Positions 12,035 to 59,213 of a DNA stretch of 64,000 nucleotides are shown here, one piece after another. How positions within the stretch are numbered: the stretch's first letter is position 1; each line of letters begins with the position of its first letter. The notes under the pieces are model-generated. The model made no database searches. It worked only from the letters and a program-made list of their open reading frames with translations, and was not told the origin of the DNA. The stretch is from Platanthera guangdongensis (taxonomy: Eukaryota; Streptophyta; Magnoliopsida; Asparagales; Orchidaceae). A program made the position numbers and the translations under genes. The stretch spans positions 112,291,213 to 112,355,212 of the forward strand of contig CM077163.1 in the NCBI GenBank assembly GCA_039583875.1, in the 5' to 3' direction.

Positions 12035-12130
12035 ATTCGGCGGGTAGGGGGAAATAATTCGGCGGGTAGGGGGAAATAATTCAGCGGGTAGGGGAAATAA
12101 TTCGGCGGGTAGGGGGAAATAATTCAGCGA
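12035..12130 (+). repeat. 22-bp tandem repeat in the solo LTR
   Basis: The unit AATTCGGCGGGTAGGGGGAA is repeated four to five times with single-base changes and a one-base length variant. Confidence 0.85.
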
Positions 12131-14839
12131 ATTTTGGTTGTAGAACTTGGTAGTTTCTAAGTGGTGTTGTCGGCTAGTTTTGGCGCCGAATCGTGGATCC
12201 TTAGCATGTGGTAGCTGGGTTTCTGAGGGAGTATGGTACCGGGGGAGTTCGAGCCGTGGCCACCACCATTCCCTCCTTTAGACATTTTGGGTTCCTGTAA
12301 GAGGTTGGAACTCTATGTGTGTGGACCCTGTGGCGGCCCCTTTAGTACTCTTGAGACACCTGGACCTGGTTTTTCGGTTGTGACTGTTCTTAGTCTCCGA
12401 CACAGGTTTGGGATTTGTGCCTGTGCTAGCGATTTACAAGTTTAGGACTGTTAGTTCCTTTCATACTGTTCATTTGATGCATATTGGTTTCCTTTTTATC
12501 TCTGCAGGCTTGAGCGGAGTTTGGTACGTTTTAGTACTTGATGCATTTCTCTCGCTTTACTGATCGTTATACTTGCATTTTGTCCTTTTTTTGGATTCTT
12601 TAGCTGAGATTTTCAGCATTTTCCCTTGCAGGGTTGGTAACCCTTTTTCTTTCTGCTTTTTCATTCGATTATTATCTGATGTTTCTTTGCCTCATGTTTT
12701 ATTATTTCTTGCTGAGGTGTTCTTCTTTTGAATGTCTCAGGTTCAGGTCTGTAGCCGGCTGAACGGCTAATTTCAGGAGTTCCCTTGTGGACTGCGTTGT
12801 GGCAGTGTTTTCCTCACCTGTTGAGGTAGTTATTTAGCTTTGTAGTAGTACAGACATACATGCTCGCCAGCGAGTTCGTGTCAGGTTGTTGACGCTCGTT
12901 GGTGATTTTCCTTGGTGATACTAAGTCTTTGCTTAGCTGCTAGTTTACCTGTTTTGTGGTAGTTTACTTGCTCTCTGGGAATGTTTTATGCTAGCTTGAT
13001 AGTTACTTTAAAACCTATAAAAAGAACTACTATATGTATTGCATGATCAGTATGTTTTATAAAAGCTCAATCATTATTTTCCAAATGCGTAAAAAGAGTG
13101 TTTTCTTTATAAATATTATAAATTGAAATCTAGGGTCTTGCATAGTGTAAGTTGTCCTCTTAGGACAATTATGCGCTCTTTTAGGATGTTAAGCATAAAT
13201 GAAGTATTTTTCCGCTACGTATAAAAATAGTTTTCAAACCGTGGACTATCTGATCCACTGAGCCGAGGGATACGGCCAATTAATTTAATAAATCAGTTTT
13301 CTATTCATTTTAACTTATGATTTGAAGGATTAGAGTGTTGCCTGAGCGTCAGCAGTTATCCCCTGCTTGGCGTGGCATCACAGCTCGTAGTTATCTCGTG
13401 CTCTGATTTATTTATTAATGAGAAAAATGCGGGTTGTGACACTCTAGCCGGCCGCGCCCCATGGCCGAAGCCCAGTGTCGGCACTGCACCTGGTAATTGG
13501 CTTCGGTGTCGTGCCCGGTGGATGCTGTCGGGGTCGCATCCGACGGACGCTGTCGGGGTCAGGCCCGGCATACTGCCCGAGAGAGGTCGGCCGGCCCTCT
13601 CCGACCGATCGATCGCACTCCCGGCTAGCATCACACCAACTGCCCTCTCCCTTCATCGGGGTCGGCCAGCCTTGAGGTGGTGGTCGGCCGCCTCTCTTGC
13701 CCTTTTTGGACGCCTTCCCCGTCATCTGATCATTCATCCACGATCACAGTCATCCAATGCGTGGGTAACTACCAGCATAATCACCTCGGCGGTGGGGGAG
13801 ACATATTTTTAGTAAGGGGATGCATTTAGCAAAATTAAATATATGATTAATATTCCGGCAAAACTATACTCATAATTATGATATTTGTGATTACGGTGTG
13901 CGGATAGACGCATAACAATCATAAGCACCTCTTGGAGGCTATAAAAAGGCCTCATGTCTTCTCATTTCTCATCTTTTTCTTCTCTTTTTTCTTCTTCCTC
14001 AGGTCAGAGCTCTGTCGGATTCCTCCTTCAAGCCACCTTCGAGCCACTTTTAAGCCACCTTCAAGCCACCCTCGGGTCATCGCCTCTCCACCAAAAATCC
14101 GCCTAAGTCCACAAGTGTGCGGCGAGAAGGAAATTCCTGCTAACGCAAGGTCTCGTTTGTCTGCAACGCTCCCGCAAGAAGTCTCGCGCGGAGCAGCCTG
14201 TTGCCCATCGTGAGCCTAAGTAACTCTCTCTCTCTCTCTCTCCCACCTACAAAGTGTAACGAGTAGCGGTTTGTCGGCCTCAATTCTCCAAGCAAGTTGT
14301 AACTGAAAGCAGATAGTGGAGTTCGACTAGCACAGATCCGTTCATTGAGGGGTTTTTTCACGCAAAACATCATGCATAATCTCTCTCTTACTGACTGTGT
14401 GTGCGCTCGACCGCCTGAGGGCTAAGACGGTCTAAGTTAATCTGGTCCGATCAGGGCGTAAAGTTTGGTCACAACAAACATTGATATTTTAATTGAAGAT
14501 TTAATATTCTTTAAAGCCTTTATTCACCCCCCCCCCCCCCCCCCCTCCCTCCCGCCATGTAGGGGTGTCGTAAGATCCAGCAAGAATTGAAATTCTAGAA
14601 TTGGTTTTTCGGCAAAAATCAATACGTATGTCGACGTCAAATGCATTAATCAGGAAAAATCAATACGTAAGATCCAGCATAAAAGTTGTTCGGCTGAATG
14701 ATGAAATTTGTACTAGAATTAACGTACAACGATTTTATAAAATTCAAAACGTATGTCGACGTCAAATGCATTAAATGAGGAAAAATATTTTAAGACCAAG
14801 TTATTCGCCTAAGAGTGGTTTTATGCTCGTGCATAAGTT

Positions 14840-15440
14840 TTTCCTCATGGCAAAAAACGCGTAGTCGTGGGAAAACACGCCCGCTCGGGGGAAAAAACGC
14901 ACGCCTAGGCGAAAAAACGCCCGCTCGGACAAAAAAAGTGTGACCGAGCAAAAAAAAGCCAGTGCAGGTAAAAAATGAGCTCTCGGGTGAAAAACGAGCG
15001 TCCTGCGCAAAAACACCAGCCCAGACGAAAAAACGTGTGCTCGGGCAAAAAAGCACGCGTCCGGGCAAAAAAACCTCGGCCCGGGCGAAAAAATGCCCGC
15101 CCGGCCAAGGCGAAAAAATGCCCGCCCGGCCGAAAAAATGCGCGCTCGGATGAAAAAACGAGCGCCCGAGCGAAAAAACGTGCGCTCAGGCGAAAATGGG
15201 TGCCCGGGCGACAAAACCGTGTCGGGGCGAAAAAATGCGCGACTGGGCAAAAAACGTGCGCAAGGGCAAAAAACGCATACCCCGACGAAAAACGTACGCC
15301 TAAGAGAAAAAAACGACAACCCGGGCAAAAAACAAGCGTTCGGGCAAAAAACACGCGTGCCCGACAGAAAAACACGCGCCCGGCAGAAAAATGCACTCCC
15401 GGGCAAAAAACACATGCCCGGGCAAAAAAACGCGTCAAAT
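14840..15440. repeat. Minisatellite, about 17-20-bp unit with A-runs
   Basis: Around thirty degenerate copies of a unit like GCCCGGGCGAAAAAACGC. Stops are rare in several frames on both strands, giving low-complexity Lys- or Phe-rich readings that I do not regard as genes. Confidence 0.85.
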
Positions 15441-16757
15441 GGGCCGAAAACATCCGGTTATCCGGAAAACCCATAGGCGGAGATAAGCATTGACGTTTCA
15501 TTTTTTAGTTCGAAGTGAAAGCCATGGATATTCACATAAAAGCCAGTGTGCACGTAAATTTCGTCACAACGAACACTTAGCATACTCGTAATTGCATATG
15601 GCATTTTGGATCTTTATTCAAAACTTGTGAAACTTACAAGGGCGAACCCGTAATATCCACACATGGAGGGGTGTTATTAGCCGTCATAAATTCACAAGGG
15701 AGGTCCCTGTAATTAAACCTAAAAATATAAAAAATATAACTACTTATACCGAACATCTCTAATATATATAAGAAAAAAGAACATCCTTGATAAAACATCA
15801 TCTTCCTAATTGAGAGGTGTTATTGGCCGTCATAAATTCATGTTATTCATAATTTATTGATGTCTGCAGATCAAAAAAATAATCCCAGCCCAAAAAATTC
15901 TTAAGTAAAAATCTCAGGTCGAGCAAAGACAAGGTTGACTGATCTCTTCTCGGTAGCCATCTGGCCCGTCTGCTCTCATGAGGCTGGAACTTGGAGCAGC
16001 ACAAGGACTGCGGCCCCCGGAGCTTCAAGACTGCGCTGGCAAAAAGCTCCCGGAGTCGAGAAGTTCCTGGTGCCAAGAAATTCCCGGACAAAAACACTGA
16101 CAGGACCACGAACCATGCCTTGCTCTGCATCCACAATTAAATTTCGCTGCAATGATGGCATATGAGCTGTATGAGTTTGTTTGGCAAAAGAGTGGTTGAA
16201 TGGTTGCAAAAGAATGGATTTTCTAGGATCAGCAAACTAAATGAAAGTGGGCCAAAATAGATTTAAGAAACTTAGATTGGGCAGGATTTGTCTGCTTTGC
16301 TCCTGTTGATTTAATCATCATATGTTGCATGCATTTATAAATGAACAAGACGAGCAAATTGGATCAAAATAAAGGAACGAAATAAAAAAGGAAATGTTTA
16401 AGCTGTTTTGACTGTTAGCGTACTCGTAGTTTTCACCGGAGGGGAGAACTTCTGCAAGCTGCACCCCAGCAGCTAATTCCAAGGAATCCGGCAACAAGAA
16501 ATTATCAGAATCTTTCGCCCAGAAAGAGAACTCCAATCATAATTCTTTCCGCAAAAAGAAATCAGAAGTTAATCTGGTAACTTCCGATATGGAGCACCTC
16601 AAACTGTTTAACAAGATGTCGCAGCAACTGTGCCCCCTACTATTCTGGCCTTTTCCTCGTGCTGCTGCCTCTAACTCAAGATTATTAAACTTCTAGGATT
16701 ATTTTAAAATTTGAATATAACAATTAAACTGATTTAAAGCGTTAAAAACTCCACCGC
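15441..16757. other. Intergenic sequence downstream of enolase
   Basis: No gene is supported. A 25-bp word beginning GGTGTTATT, followed by GCCGTCATAAATTCA, occurs twice, near 15671 and 15817. A GC-richer stretch at 15930-16140 gives short open readings on both strands with no recognised domain; it may be repeat-derived. Confidence 0.4.
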
Positions 16758-16763
16758 TTTATT
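16758..16763 (-). terminator. ENO: Candidate enolase poly(A) signal
   Basis: TTTATT on the plus strand reads AATAAA on the minus strand, 246 bp past the enolase stop. The distance fits a plant 3' UTR. Plant signals are loose, so the true site could lie elsewhere. Confidence 0.4.
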
Positions 16764-17008
16764 CCATCTGAATTTAAAAGAAAACGATATTGTTTTATCA
16801 CTTAATGAAACATTGATATAGAAGACTTTCAATATCGCATCACAACCATTCACGAACCCAACACTATTGGGATGCGAAAGCAGGAGTCAAAAACAGGATG
16901 CCGCCGGCTAACCAAAAAGGGGCCGCTCTTTTATTCTTCACTAAGCCAAAATTGCCCTCTAGATTCTGCTGAAGCCACAAACAGTAGGGCACCAAACTGC
17001 CTCCCTCC

Positions 17009-52810
<35,802 letters not shown>

Positions 52811-53303
52811 TGTTCACCGGAAGGTGGCCGAGAACTACTCGCAAGTCACGGAGAAAAGAAACTATATCGAAGATTTAGCAGCACGAAAGGAAGCCATTGT
52901 TGTGGTCATTTATGGAAGAGAGGTGGAGATCTCCAGGTTTTGGCAAACTATCCTAGCCGTTAATTGATCGAATGGTCGATGGAGGTGAGAGAGAAGAGTA
53001 GGGCGCATGCGTTCCATTTCCTGGCTTGGGCGTCAAGCTGTTTCATAGCCAAATTCGCTCGTGCCAAATAAAAAGGTTAGAGCTTAAATTCAATGAACCT
53101 CGTGACAGCACCAAGTTGACCCCCGAGGGTGGGAATGGGTGGGAATTTGGAAGGTTGCACATATTCCAAGGCATATTCCCATTGTGTACGAATTGACTTT
53201 TTAGTAACTGCCCAATAAATTCATGATTTTTTTAGTTTGAAATTGATCATTTTTGTTTTTCAGTTAAAAATGTCCATGAAATATAAGAGGGTTCATATTT
53301 GTA
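52811..53303 (-). promoter_or_regulatory. ENO: Enolase 5' leader and proximal promoter interval
   Basis: Only about 490 bp separate the enolase ATG from the boundary of the hAT transposon. The 5' UTR must lie in the first 100-200 bp. I see no confident TATA box on the minus strand; a weak TTTTTATTT lies near 53068. Any conserved distal promoter has been pushed at least 8.9 kb away by the transposon and its nested retroelement. Confidence 0.5.
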
Positions 53304-53639
53304 AGTCTAAAGCCCGGATAGGGTCTGATTGGGTCCGGGCTTTTACAAACCGGGTCGAGTCGGGGCCCTTCTTTTATCTGGCTCGGGCTTTGACCCCGGG
53401 AAGGGGCCCGAGCCGGCCCCCGGGCTGGGCGGGCCCGCGCCGTGCCGGGCCGGCTCGGGCCCTTATTATTTAAAAAAAATATTTCATTTAAAATATTAAA
53501 TCTTGAAATAAAAAATTGAATAAAAAAAATTATTAATATTGAAATTTAAAAAATCAAAATTATACTTTTACAAAAAAAATTAGGAAAAAAATGGAATTTA
53601 TTATTTTTAATTATAATAAAAAAAATTACACTTTTACAA

Positions 53640-54525
53640 ATTCAGGTTTTCCATCTACTCTTCAATTTCCTCTGAGCTCTCATCCAACGCTGAAATGTGT
53701 TGTTTCCTTTTCGTAGCATCCAAATAATTCTTGTAGCAGATGTATAGTTCCAGTGATTCTTCATTTAGTCGGCTCCTCTACTTATTCAAAATCATATCAC
53801 TAAGAGAAAAAACGGACTCCGAAGCTACTGTACTAGATTAAATTGTTATTAAATCACGGGTCATACAGGCTAAAATAGCATATGTATTAGTTTTACCTTT
53901 CCACCATTTTAAGATATCAAATTTTCAATCTCTTCCGTAGTCATAAAATCATGAAATTGTGTTTTCGTATACAATCCTACTTCGTTTAAACTACTCGATG
54001 TGCGTGTTTTTTTTCTGGAAGCTAATTTTAAAATTTTATTTGTAAAAAAAACTTTTGTCCTTGTTTGCGTTATTTCTTCTCGTGATCGTGAGCCATATAA
54101 GTTGTCGTAATAATAAAAATATTCGGTAAAAACAGAATTAAATTTAATAGTACTAACGTCGTCAACGTCATCGAAACTTAAATTTATGTTTAAGTTAACG
54201 TTAATTTCATCTATCAAAGTTTTTACGCCGTCGACACCGAATAACGGGTTTAAAGCGGCGGCGCATGAAAATGGAGGAGGCATTTCTCTATAATATTTTA
54301 AAAAAACTTTTTCTATTACTTCAATTAAAGAAAGCCATCCGGAGTGTTGCTTAAAATAGTTAAGTTTTGTGCGATATTTTTAAAATTTTCAACTACTAAC
54401 GAGCTAGTTGGATAATACACACCGAATAAAAAAACAGTCACCATATAAAAATATTTTAATAAATTCATATAATTTAATAATACGTCACAATCGTTATCAG
54501 TTAAATCATGATTATTTGTCGCAGT
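53640..54525 (-). pseudogene. hAT transposase, C-terminal half
   Basis: The minus strand reads KYPTS-like VYYPTSSLVVENF, a middle region, then FDILKWWKGK, RDL and SSTVASESVFS, the hAT dimerisation domain at the C-terminus (TVASESAFS is the family hallmark), ending near 53680. In-frame stops and a frameshift near 54284-54324 break it. It continues from the N-terminal half at 60543-61560 across the gypsy insertion. Confidence 0.88.
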
Positions 54526-54530
54526 GTAAT

Positions 54531-55577
54531 TGTACAACCCCGTATTCGCCCCTGTATAGTTTTAAGCTTTTGGGAGATTTTGCACTCTCGGTGGCCAATT
54601 TTGGCTCTAGCTCGGAAACATACTAGTAGGGGGACGAAAAATCTACCTCCCCCCAGTGGCCCTCTTTTGGGGGGCGGGTGCGGCAAGATTGGCTAACACC
54701 AGCCCCCGTCCCGATAGGTGTCTGGCGGCCTGGTGGGGCGAGACCGGCCGGGGGTCGGGGTCTCGCCCCTGCTCCTTCTAGCCTGGCGGCCTGGTGGGGC
54801 GAGACCGGCCGGGGGCCGGGGTCTCGCCCCTTCCCCTTCTAGCCTGGCGGCCTGGTGGGGCGAGACCGGCCGGGGGCCGGGGTCTCGCCCCTGCCCCTTC
54901 TAGCCTGGCGGCCTGGTGGGGCGAGACCGGCCGGGGGTCGGGGTCTCGCCCCTGCCCCTTCTAGCCTGGCGGCCTGGTGGGGCGAGACCGGCCGGGGGCC
55001 GGGGTCTCGCCCCTGCCCCTTCTAGCCTGGCGGCCTGGTGGGGCGAGACCGGCCGGGGGCCGGGGTCTCGCCCCTGCCCCTTCTAGCCTGGCGGCCTGGT
55101 GGGGCGAGACCGGCCGGGGGCCGGGGTCTCGCCCTTGCCCCCCCCCCCCCCCTGCAGTTTTACCTTCTTGCCCTCGGGGGGAATTCCCTCTTTACCCCCG
55201 GCGTGGCTGTTTTCTATTGGCCCGAGGTTTTTTGGGTGTAAGGGTATTTCGGTCTTTTTACCCCCAGGACTTGGAAAACTATAAATAGACCCCCTTGGGT
55301 GCCTTGGAGAGGATCATTTTCTTAGCTTCCTCCTCCCTTAGCTTCTTCTTGGTAGAGTGTAGAGAGCTCTCCAAGGCGCCTAGCCTAGCCCTTTGGTGAG
55401 GGAGGGGAAGAGCTCAGGTAGCCTTCCGGGTGTGAGGTGGGACCTCCGCACTAGAGCCGAGGGTCTGTTCATAGTCTCCTAAGTCTCCGGTCCGTGACGT
55501 TCTCTCGAGTGTAGTAGGTGTGAGATCACCCCTTTCAGGGACCCCGAACTCCACAGAGGTCAATTTTGGCTTCAACG
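54531..55577 (+). repeat. Left LTR of the gag-protease gypsy element
   Basis: 1047 bp with seven copies of a 60-61-bp GC-rich repeat (54716-55140). A TATA-like CTATAAATAGACC lies near 55280. Confidence 0.93.
54716..55140 (+). repeat. 60-61-bp repeat array in the left LTR, seven copies
   Basis: The unit contains CTGGCGGCCTGGTGGGGCGA, GACCGGCCGGGGGCCGGGGT and CTCGCCCCTGCCCCTTCTAG. It is nearly identical from copy to copy and highly GC-rich. Confidence 0.95.
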
Positions 55578-55632
55578 CTTTGGTGCGGTGAGCGTGGAGA
55601 GTGACCAGCACAGAAGATCTCAGGAGAGTGTC

Positions 55633-56982
55633 ATGACGGGAGGTCAGGGAGGTAGTGATGATCTCGGCGAGCTCTCTAGCTCGGGACCCTTTGTGGGGAG
55701 GCAAGAGTTCATGGCCTCCATCCAGGGTATCATGGAGATGCTGCGAAGCATTGCTCCTCAGGGTGGCAGCTCCACCCCGACCCCCCAGGAGCTAGCTCCC
55801 CCCCTCGATGAGTCGACTCCCAGGGGTCTAGGCGAGATGACCCCAGCGGGGGGAGAAGGAAGCGCACCAGGAAGAAGGCCCGGGAAGGAGAGGATGGGAG
55901 ATGGGGTCGAGCGAGACCTCACTGGCCGGGAGTTGTTCTCTAGCCCGGCAAGTGCCAACCTCTCAGGAGAGCAGGTTGCGCGAGTGGAGGTGGCGAGACC
56001 ACCTCTTAGGGGGTCACCCTTCAGCGAGTTGATCATCTCCGCTCCCGTTCCCGAGGGGTTCAGAGAACCAGACATGGCTTACTATACGGGGAAGGATGAC
56101 CCCGTCCAGCATCTGCAGTGGTTCGAGGATGCCGTCTCCATCAGGCCGATGACGGATGCCTTCAAGTGTCGCCTCTTTGCGATCACGCTGAAGGAGAAGG
56201 CAAGGGACTGGTTCCATCAACTCCCTCCGAGGTCGATCTATGGGTTCGAGGACTTGAGCCGAAGCTTCCAGCTCCGCTTCTCCACCTCCAAGAAGCGGAC
56301 GAGGAGTCCTGAATCCATCTTCTTGATAAGGCAGGGGGCCGAGGAGTCGTTGGCCCGCTACGTTTACAGGTTCCAAGAGGAGATCCTGGAGGTCCAGGAG
56401 ATGCCAGGGTATGCTCTCCAGATGGCCTTCACCGTTGGGCTGAAGGAGGGCTTCTTCAAGATAAGCTTGACTCGGAAGGCCCCCCTTTCCTTCGAGGAGC
56501 TGATGGAAAGGGCGGCTGAGGAGATTGCCATGGAGGCAGCCAACCCTACATTTGTCAAGAAGTTGGCAAAGCTGACAGAGACGGAGGCAAAGGAGCAAGG
56601 TGGCTCGAGACCTCAGGAGGGAAGAAGGAGAGAGGAGCGGAGAGCTCAGGAAGGTCCAGAATCAGGTTGGAGGCAGCAGGGAGGACCCGCTCAGGGCCCG
56701 GGAAGAGGTTACGCCCATGATGGGGGAAACTTCCATGGGGGCCAAGGAAGGTTCAACTTCCAGAGACAAGCCCCTAGGCAGCTCCTCCCCCCACCACAGC
56801 AAGCGATGGAGATTGGTCGAAGGGAGAGGAGGAACCGCCAGGGAAGAAGAAGGGTCAGGGTAGAGTTGCCGTACTGTGACTTCCACCAGGTGGAGGGGCA
56901 CGCCACATCTACCTGCCCCCGAGTTCCTGGAAGTGAGGGGGGCGAGAGGTCCTGCCCAGCCGCAGCCAACAGTACGGGTTGA
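55633..56982 (+). CDS. Ty3/gypsy gag, intact
   Basis: ATG at 55633 (MTGGQGGSDD) opens 449 codons; the frame is also open upstream to the LTR. The N-terminal 130 residues are Pro/Ser/Gly-rich. The retrotransposon gag core follows: MAYYTGKDDPVQHLQWFEDA, FAITLKEKARDWFHQLP, FEDLSRSFQLRFSTSK, ESLARYVYRFQEEILEV and MAFTVGLKEGFF. A basic Gly/Arg-rich region precedes a CCHC-like knuckle, YCDFHQVEGHATSTC, near 56868-56912, with the C-x2-H-x4-H-x4-C spacing seen in Tat-type gag. The frame ends at 56982. Gag alone could co-assemble with proteins of a related autonomous element. Confidence 0.88.
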   Translation: MTGGQGGSDDLGELSSSGPFVGRQEFMASIQGIMEMLRSIAPQGGSSTPTPQELAPPLDESTPRGLGEMTPAGGEGSAPGRRPGKERMGDGVERDLTGRELFSSPASANLSGEQVARVEVARPPLRGSPFSELIISAPVPEGFREPDMAYYTGKDDPVQHLQWFEDAVSIRPMTDAFKCRLFAITLKEKARDWFHQLPPRSIYGFEDLSRSFQLRFSTSKKRTRSPESIFLIRQGAEESLARYVYRFQEEILEVQEMPGYALQMAFTVGLKEGFFKISLTRKAPLSFEELMERAAEEIAMEAANPTFVKKLAKLTETEAKEQGGSRPQEGRRREERRAQEGPESGWRQQGGPAQGPGRGYAHDGGNFHGGQGRFNFQRQAPRQLLPPPQQAMEIGRRERRNRQGRRRVRVELPYCDFHQVEGHATSTCPRVPGSEGGERSCPAAANSTG

Positions 56983-57178
56983 AGAGGTTCTGCCCAGAGA
57001 AGGAGGGGATGATATTTGTGAGGATCGGGTCGATGTCGGACCCCGAGGCGGTATAGCGGTGATCCATGGTGGAGTGGGGATTGAGGCCACTCGGAAGGCA
57101 AGCCTCCATGTCATGTACCGAAGGAGCGTCGCCTCAACCTCCCAGACCCCGCCCTAGGAGGAGAAGATCACCTTCTCG

Positions 57179-57745
57179 ATGAAGGACCTACCGGATCATG
57201 AGGATCCGTTTTGCGATGCGCTGGTCATCCAGACGGCCATCGAGGGCTACAGCGTCTCCCGAATCTTGGTGGACAACGGGAGCTCTGTCAACGTCGTTTT
57301 CAGGAAGGCGTTTGATGAGATGAAGGTAGAGCCAAGGAGGGTGTTGGCCTCGGACGGACCCCTGTTCGGATTTTCAGGGGAGAGGAAGGAGGTTGAGGGT
57401 GGAGTGGGACTCCAACTTAAATTGGGGGGAGTCTCAAGGAACTGCCGGTTCGTCATTGTGGACGCTCCAAGCAGCTATAATGCCATCTTCGGAAGGCCCC
57501 TCATCAGCGCCTTCCGTTGCGTGCCATCTTCCTTCCACCAATGCATCAAGTTCAGCTCCGGAGGGATCCAGGTCAGAGTCAAGGGAGACTCCAGGATGGC
57601 AAGACAGTGTTATGTCACGGCCGTCAACACCATCTCTTGGTTGGCCAAGGCAGAGGAGATGGAGAAGATCATGGAGAGCCTAAGCAGGATGGAAGTGTCC
57701 GGCGAGCAGGAAGCGGATGGCGACCACCAGGCCCAGACCCCCTGA
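57179..57745 (+). CDS. Ty3/gypsy aspartic protease, no downstream pol
   Basis: The frame from ATG 57179 reads DPFCDALVIQTAIEGYSVSR, then the active-site motif ILVDNGSSVNVVF, a flap-like region and FVIVDAPSSYNAIFGRPLI, the retropepsin C-terminal motif. The active site is DNGS, frequent in this gypsy branch. It lies one frame on from gag. An overlapping upstream reading (from about 56960) shares its frame but carries TAG at 57155-57157. After ECVTAVNT-like sequence the frame stops at 57743-57745 and no reverse transcriptase follows. Confidence 0.85.
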   Translation: MKDLPDHEDPFCDALVIQTAIEGYSVSRILVDNGSSVNVVFRKAFDEMKVEPRRVLASDGPLFGFSGERKEVEGGVGLQLKLGGVSRNCRFVIVDAPSSYNAIFGRPLISAFRCVPSSFHQCIKFSSGGIQVRVKGDSRMARQCYVTAVNTISWLAKAEEMEKIMESLSRMEVSGEQEADGDHQAQTP

Positions 57746-57962
57746 AGAAGCCTCGTCCCGGTAGAGTCCTGTATTTTTCTTATGTTGTATTGAGTCCAGC
57801 CCCCGACCAGCTGAGTCGGGGGGGTCATGTAACTCATCTTTTTCCCCATTTGAGGATGTAAGATTTGGTAAGGACTAATTGAGATGCTTAGTTCTTTTGC
57901 TCCGAGACGGTCCCGCTGCCCAGGCTCTCACTAGCTGGGCAGGGCCGGTGGTACCTCTCGTT

Positions 57963-59213
57963 GATGCCTAGTTGTCTCACCTCGGGATGGATTCCGTTGT
58001 CAGGCTCTCACCTAGCTGGCAGGGCAGGTCGATCTCTCGGAGGGTGGGAAGGTCTCACCTCGAGATGGATTCCGCTGCCAGGCTCTCACCTAGCTGGCAG
58101 GGCAGGTTGATCTCTTGGAGGGTGGGTAAGGTCTCACCTCGAGATGGATTCCGCTGCCATGCTCTCACCTAGTTGGCAGGGCAGGTTGATCTCTCGGAGG
58201 GTGGGGTCGGTCTCACCTCAAGATGGATTCTGCTGTCAGGCTCTCACCTAGCTGGCAGGGCAGGTTGATCTCTCGTGGAAGCCAAGTCCTTTGCTCCGAG
58301 ATGGATTCCGCTGTCAGGCTCTCACCTAGCTGGCAGGGCAGGTTGATCTCTCGTGGAAGCCAAGTCCTTTGCTCCGAGATGGATTCCGCTGTCAGGCTCT
58401 CACCTAACTGGCAGGGCAGGTTGATCTCTCGTGGAAGTCGAGTCCTTTGCTCCGAGATGGATTCCGTTGTCAGGCTCTCACCTAGCTGGCAGGGCAGGTT
58501 GATCTCTCGTGCAAGCCAAGTCCTTTGCTCCGAGATGGATTCCGCTGTCAGGCTCTCACCTAGCTGGCAGGGCAGGTTGATCTCTCATGGAAGCCAAGTC
58601 CTTTGCTCCGAGATGGATTCCGCTGTCAGGCTCTCACCTAGCTGGCAGGGCAGGTTGATCTCTCGTGGAAGCCAAGTCCTTTGCTCCGAGATGGATTCCG
58701 CTGTCAGGCTCTCACCTAGCTGGCAGGGCAGGTTGATCTCTCGTGGAAGCCAAGTCCTTTGCTCCGAGATGGATTCCACTGTCAGGCTCTCACCTAGCTG
58801 GCAGGGCTGGTTGATCTCTCGTGGAAGCCAAGTCCTTTGCTCCGAGATGGATTCCGCTGTCAGGCTCTCACCTAGCTGGCAGGGCAGGTTGATCTCTCGT
58901 GGAAGCCAAGTCCTTTGCTCCGAGATGGATTCCGCTGTCAGGCTCTCACCTAACTGGCAGGGCAGGTTGATCTCTCGTGGAAGCCAAGTCCTTTGCTCCG
59001 AGATGGATTCCGCTGTCAGGCTCTCACCTAGCTGGCAGGGCAGGTTGATCTCTCGTGGAAGCCAAGTCCTTTGCTCCGAGATGGATTCCGCTGTCAGGCT
59101 CTCACCTAGCTGGCAGGGCAGGTTGATCTCTCGTGCAAGCCAAGTCCTTTGCTCCGAGATGGATTCCGCTGTCAGGCTCTCACCTAGCTGGCAGGGCTGG
59201 TTGATCTCTCGTG
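57963..59213 (+). repeat. 78-bp tandem array, about 16 copies
   Basis: The unit contains GAGATGGATTCCGCTGTCAG, GCTCTCACCTAGCTGGCAGG and TTGATCTCTCGTGGAAGCCA. The leftmost units are more divergent and the middle ones almost identical. As 78 is divisible by three, one frame stays open for 346 codons (58223-59263) with a 26-residue period. It sits between protease and the 3' LTR, where Tat-type gypsy elements often carry tandem repeats. Confidence 0.95.

Larger units (their letters stand above)
10696..13441 (+). mobile_element. Solo LTR, Ty3/gypsy-type, 2746 bp, TSD CTCTA
   Basis: Starts TGTAACGCCC and ends GGTTGTGACA, the usual ends of plant gypsy LTRs of this type. It is flanked by CTCTA at 10691-10695 and 13442-13446. 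No internal region or second LTR is present, so unequal recombination has left a solo LTR. It lies inside another LTR (GCCGG flanks both sides). Confidence 0.9.
9700..14560 (+). mobile_element. Sirevirus-type LTR (host copy), split by a solo LTR
   Basis: Removing the 10696-13441 insertion leaves a GC-rich sequence. It has a palindrome array at 9735-10000, a TATA box CTATAAAAAGG at about 13939-13949 followed by a pyrimidine-rich leader, and a TTTATTCACCCCC poly-C run near 14519-14545. A poly-C run near the 3' end and palindromes upstream of TATA are typical of Sirevirus LTRs, and the element at 1-7454 shows both. The outer boundaries and a partner LTR are not found, so the limits are approximate. 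Confidence 0.55.

Noticed and set aside
14801..15501. Long open frames on both strands (about 200 residues), Phe- or Lys-rich
   Set aside because: They translate a degenerate 17-20-bp minisatellite; the periodic composition and simultaneous openness in several frames show no coding selection.
15843..16165. Possible small gene on either strand downstream of enolase
   Set aside because: Both strands are open over the same stretch, with no recognised domain, no splice structure and no clear promoter.
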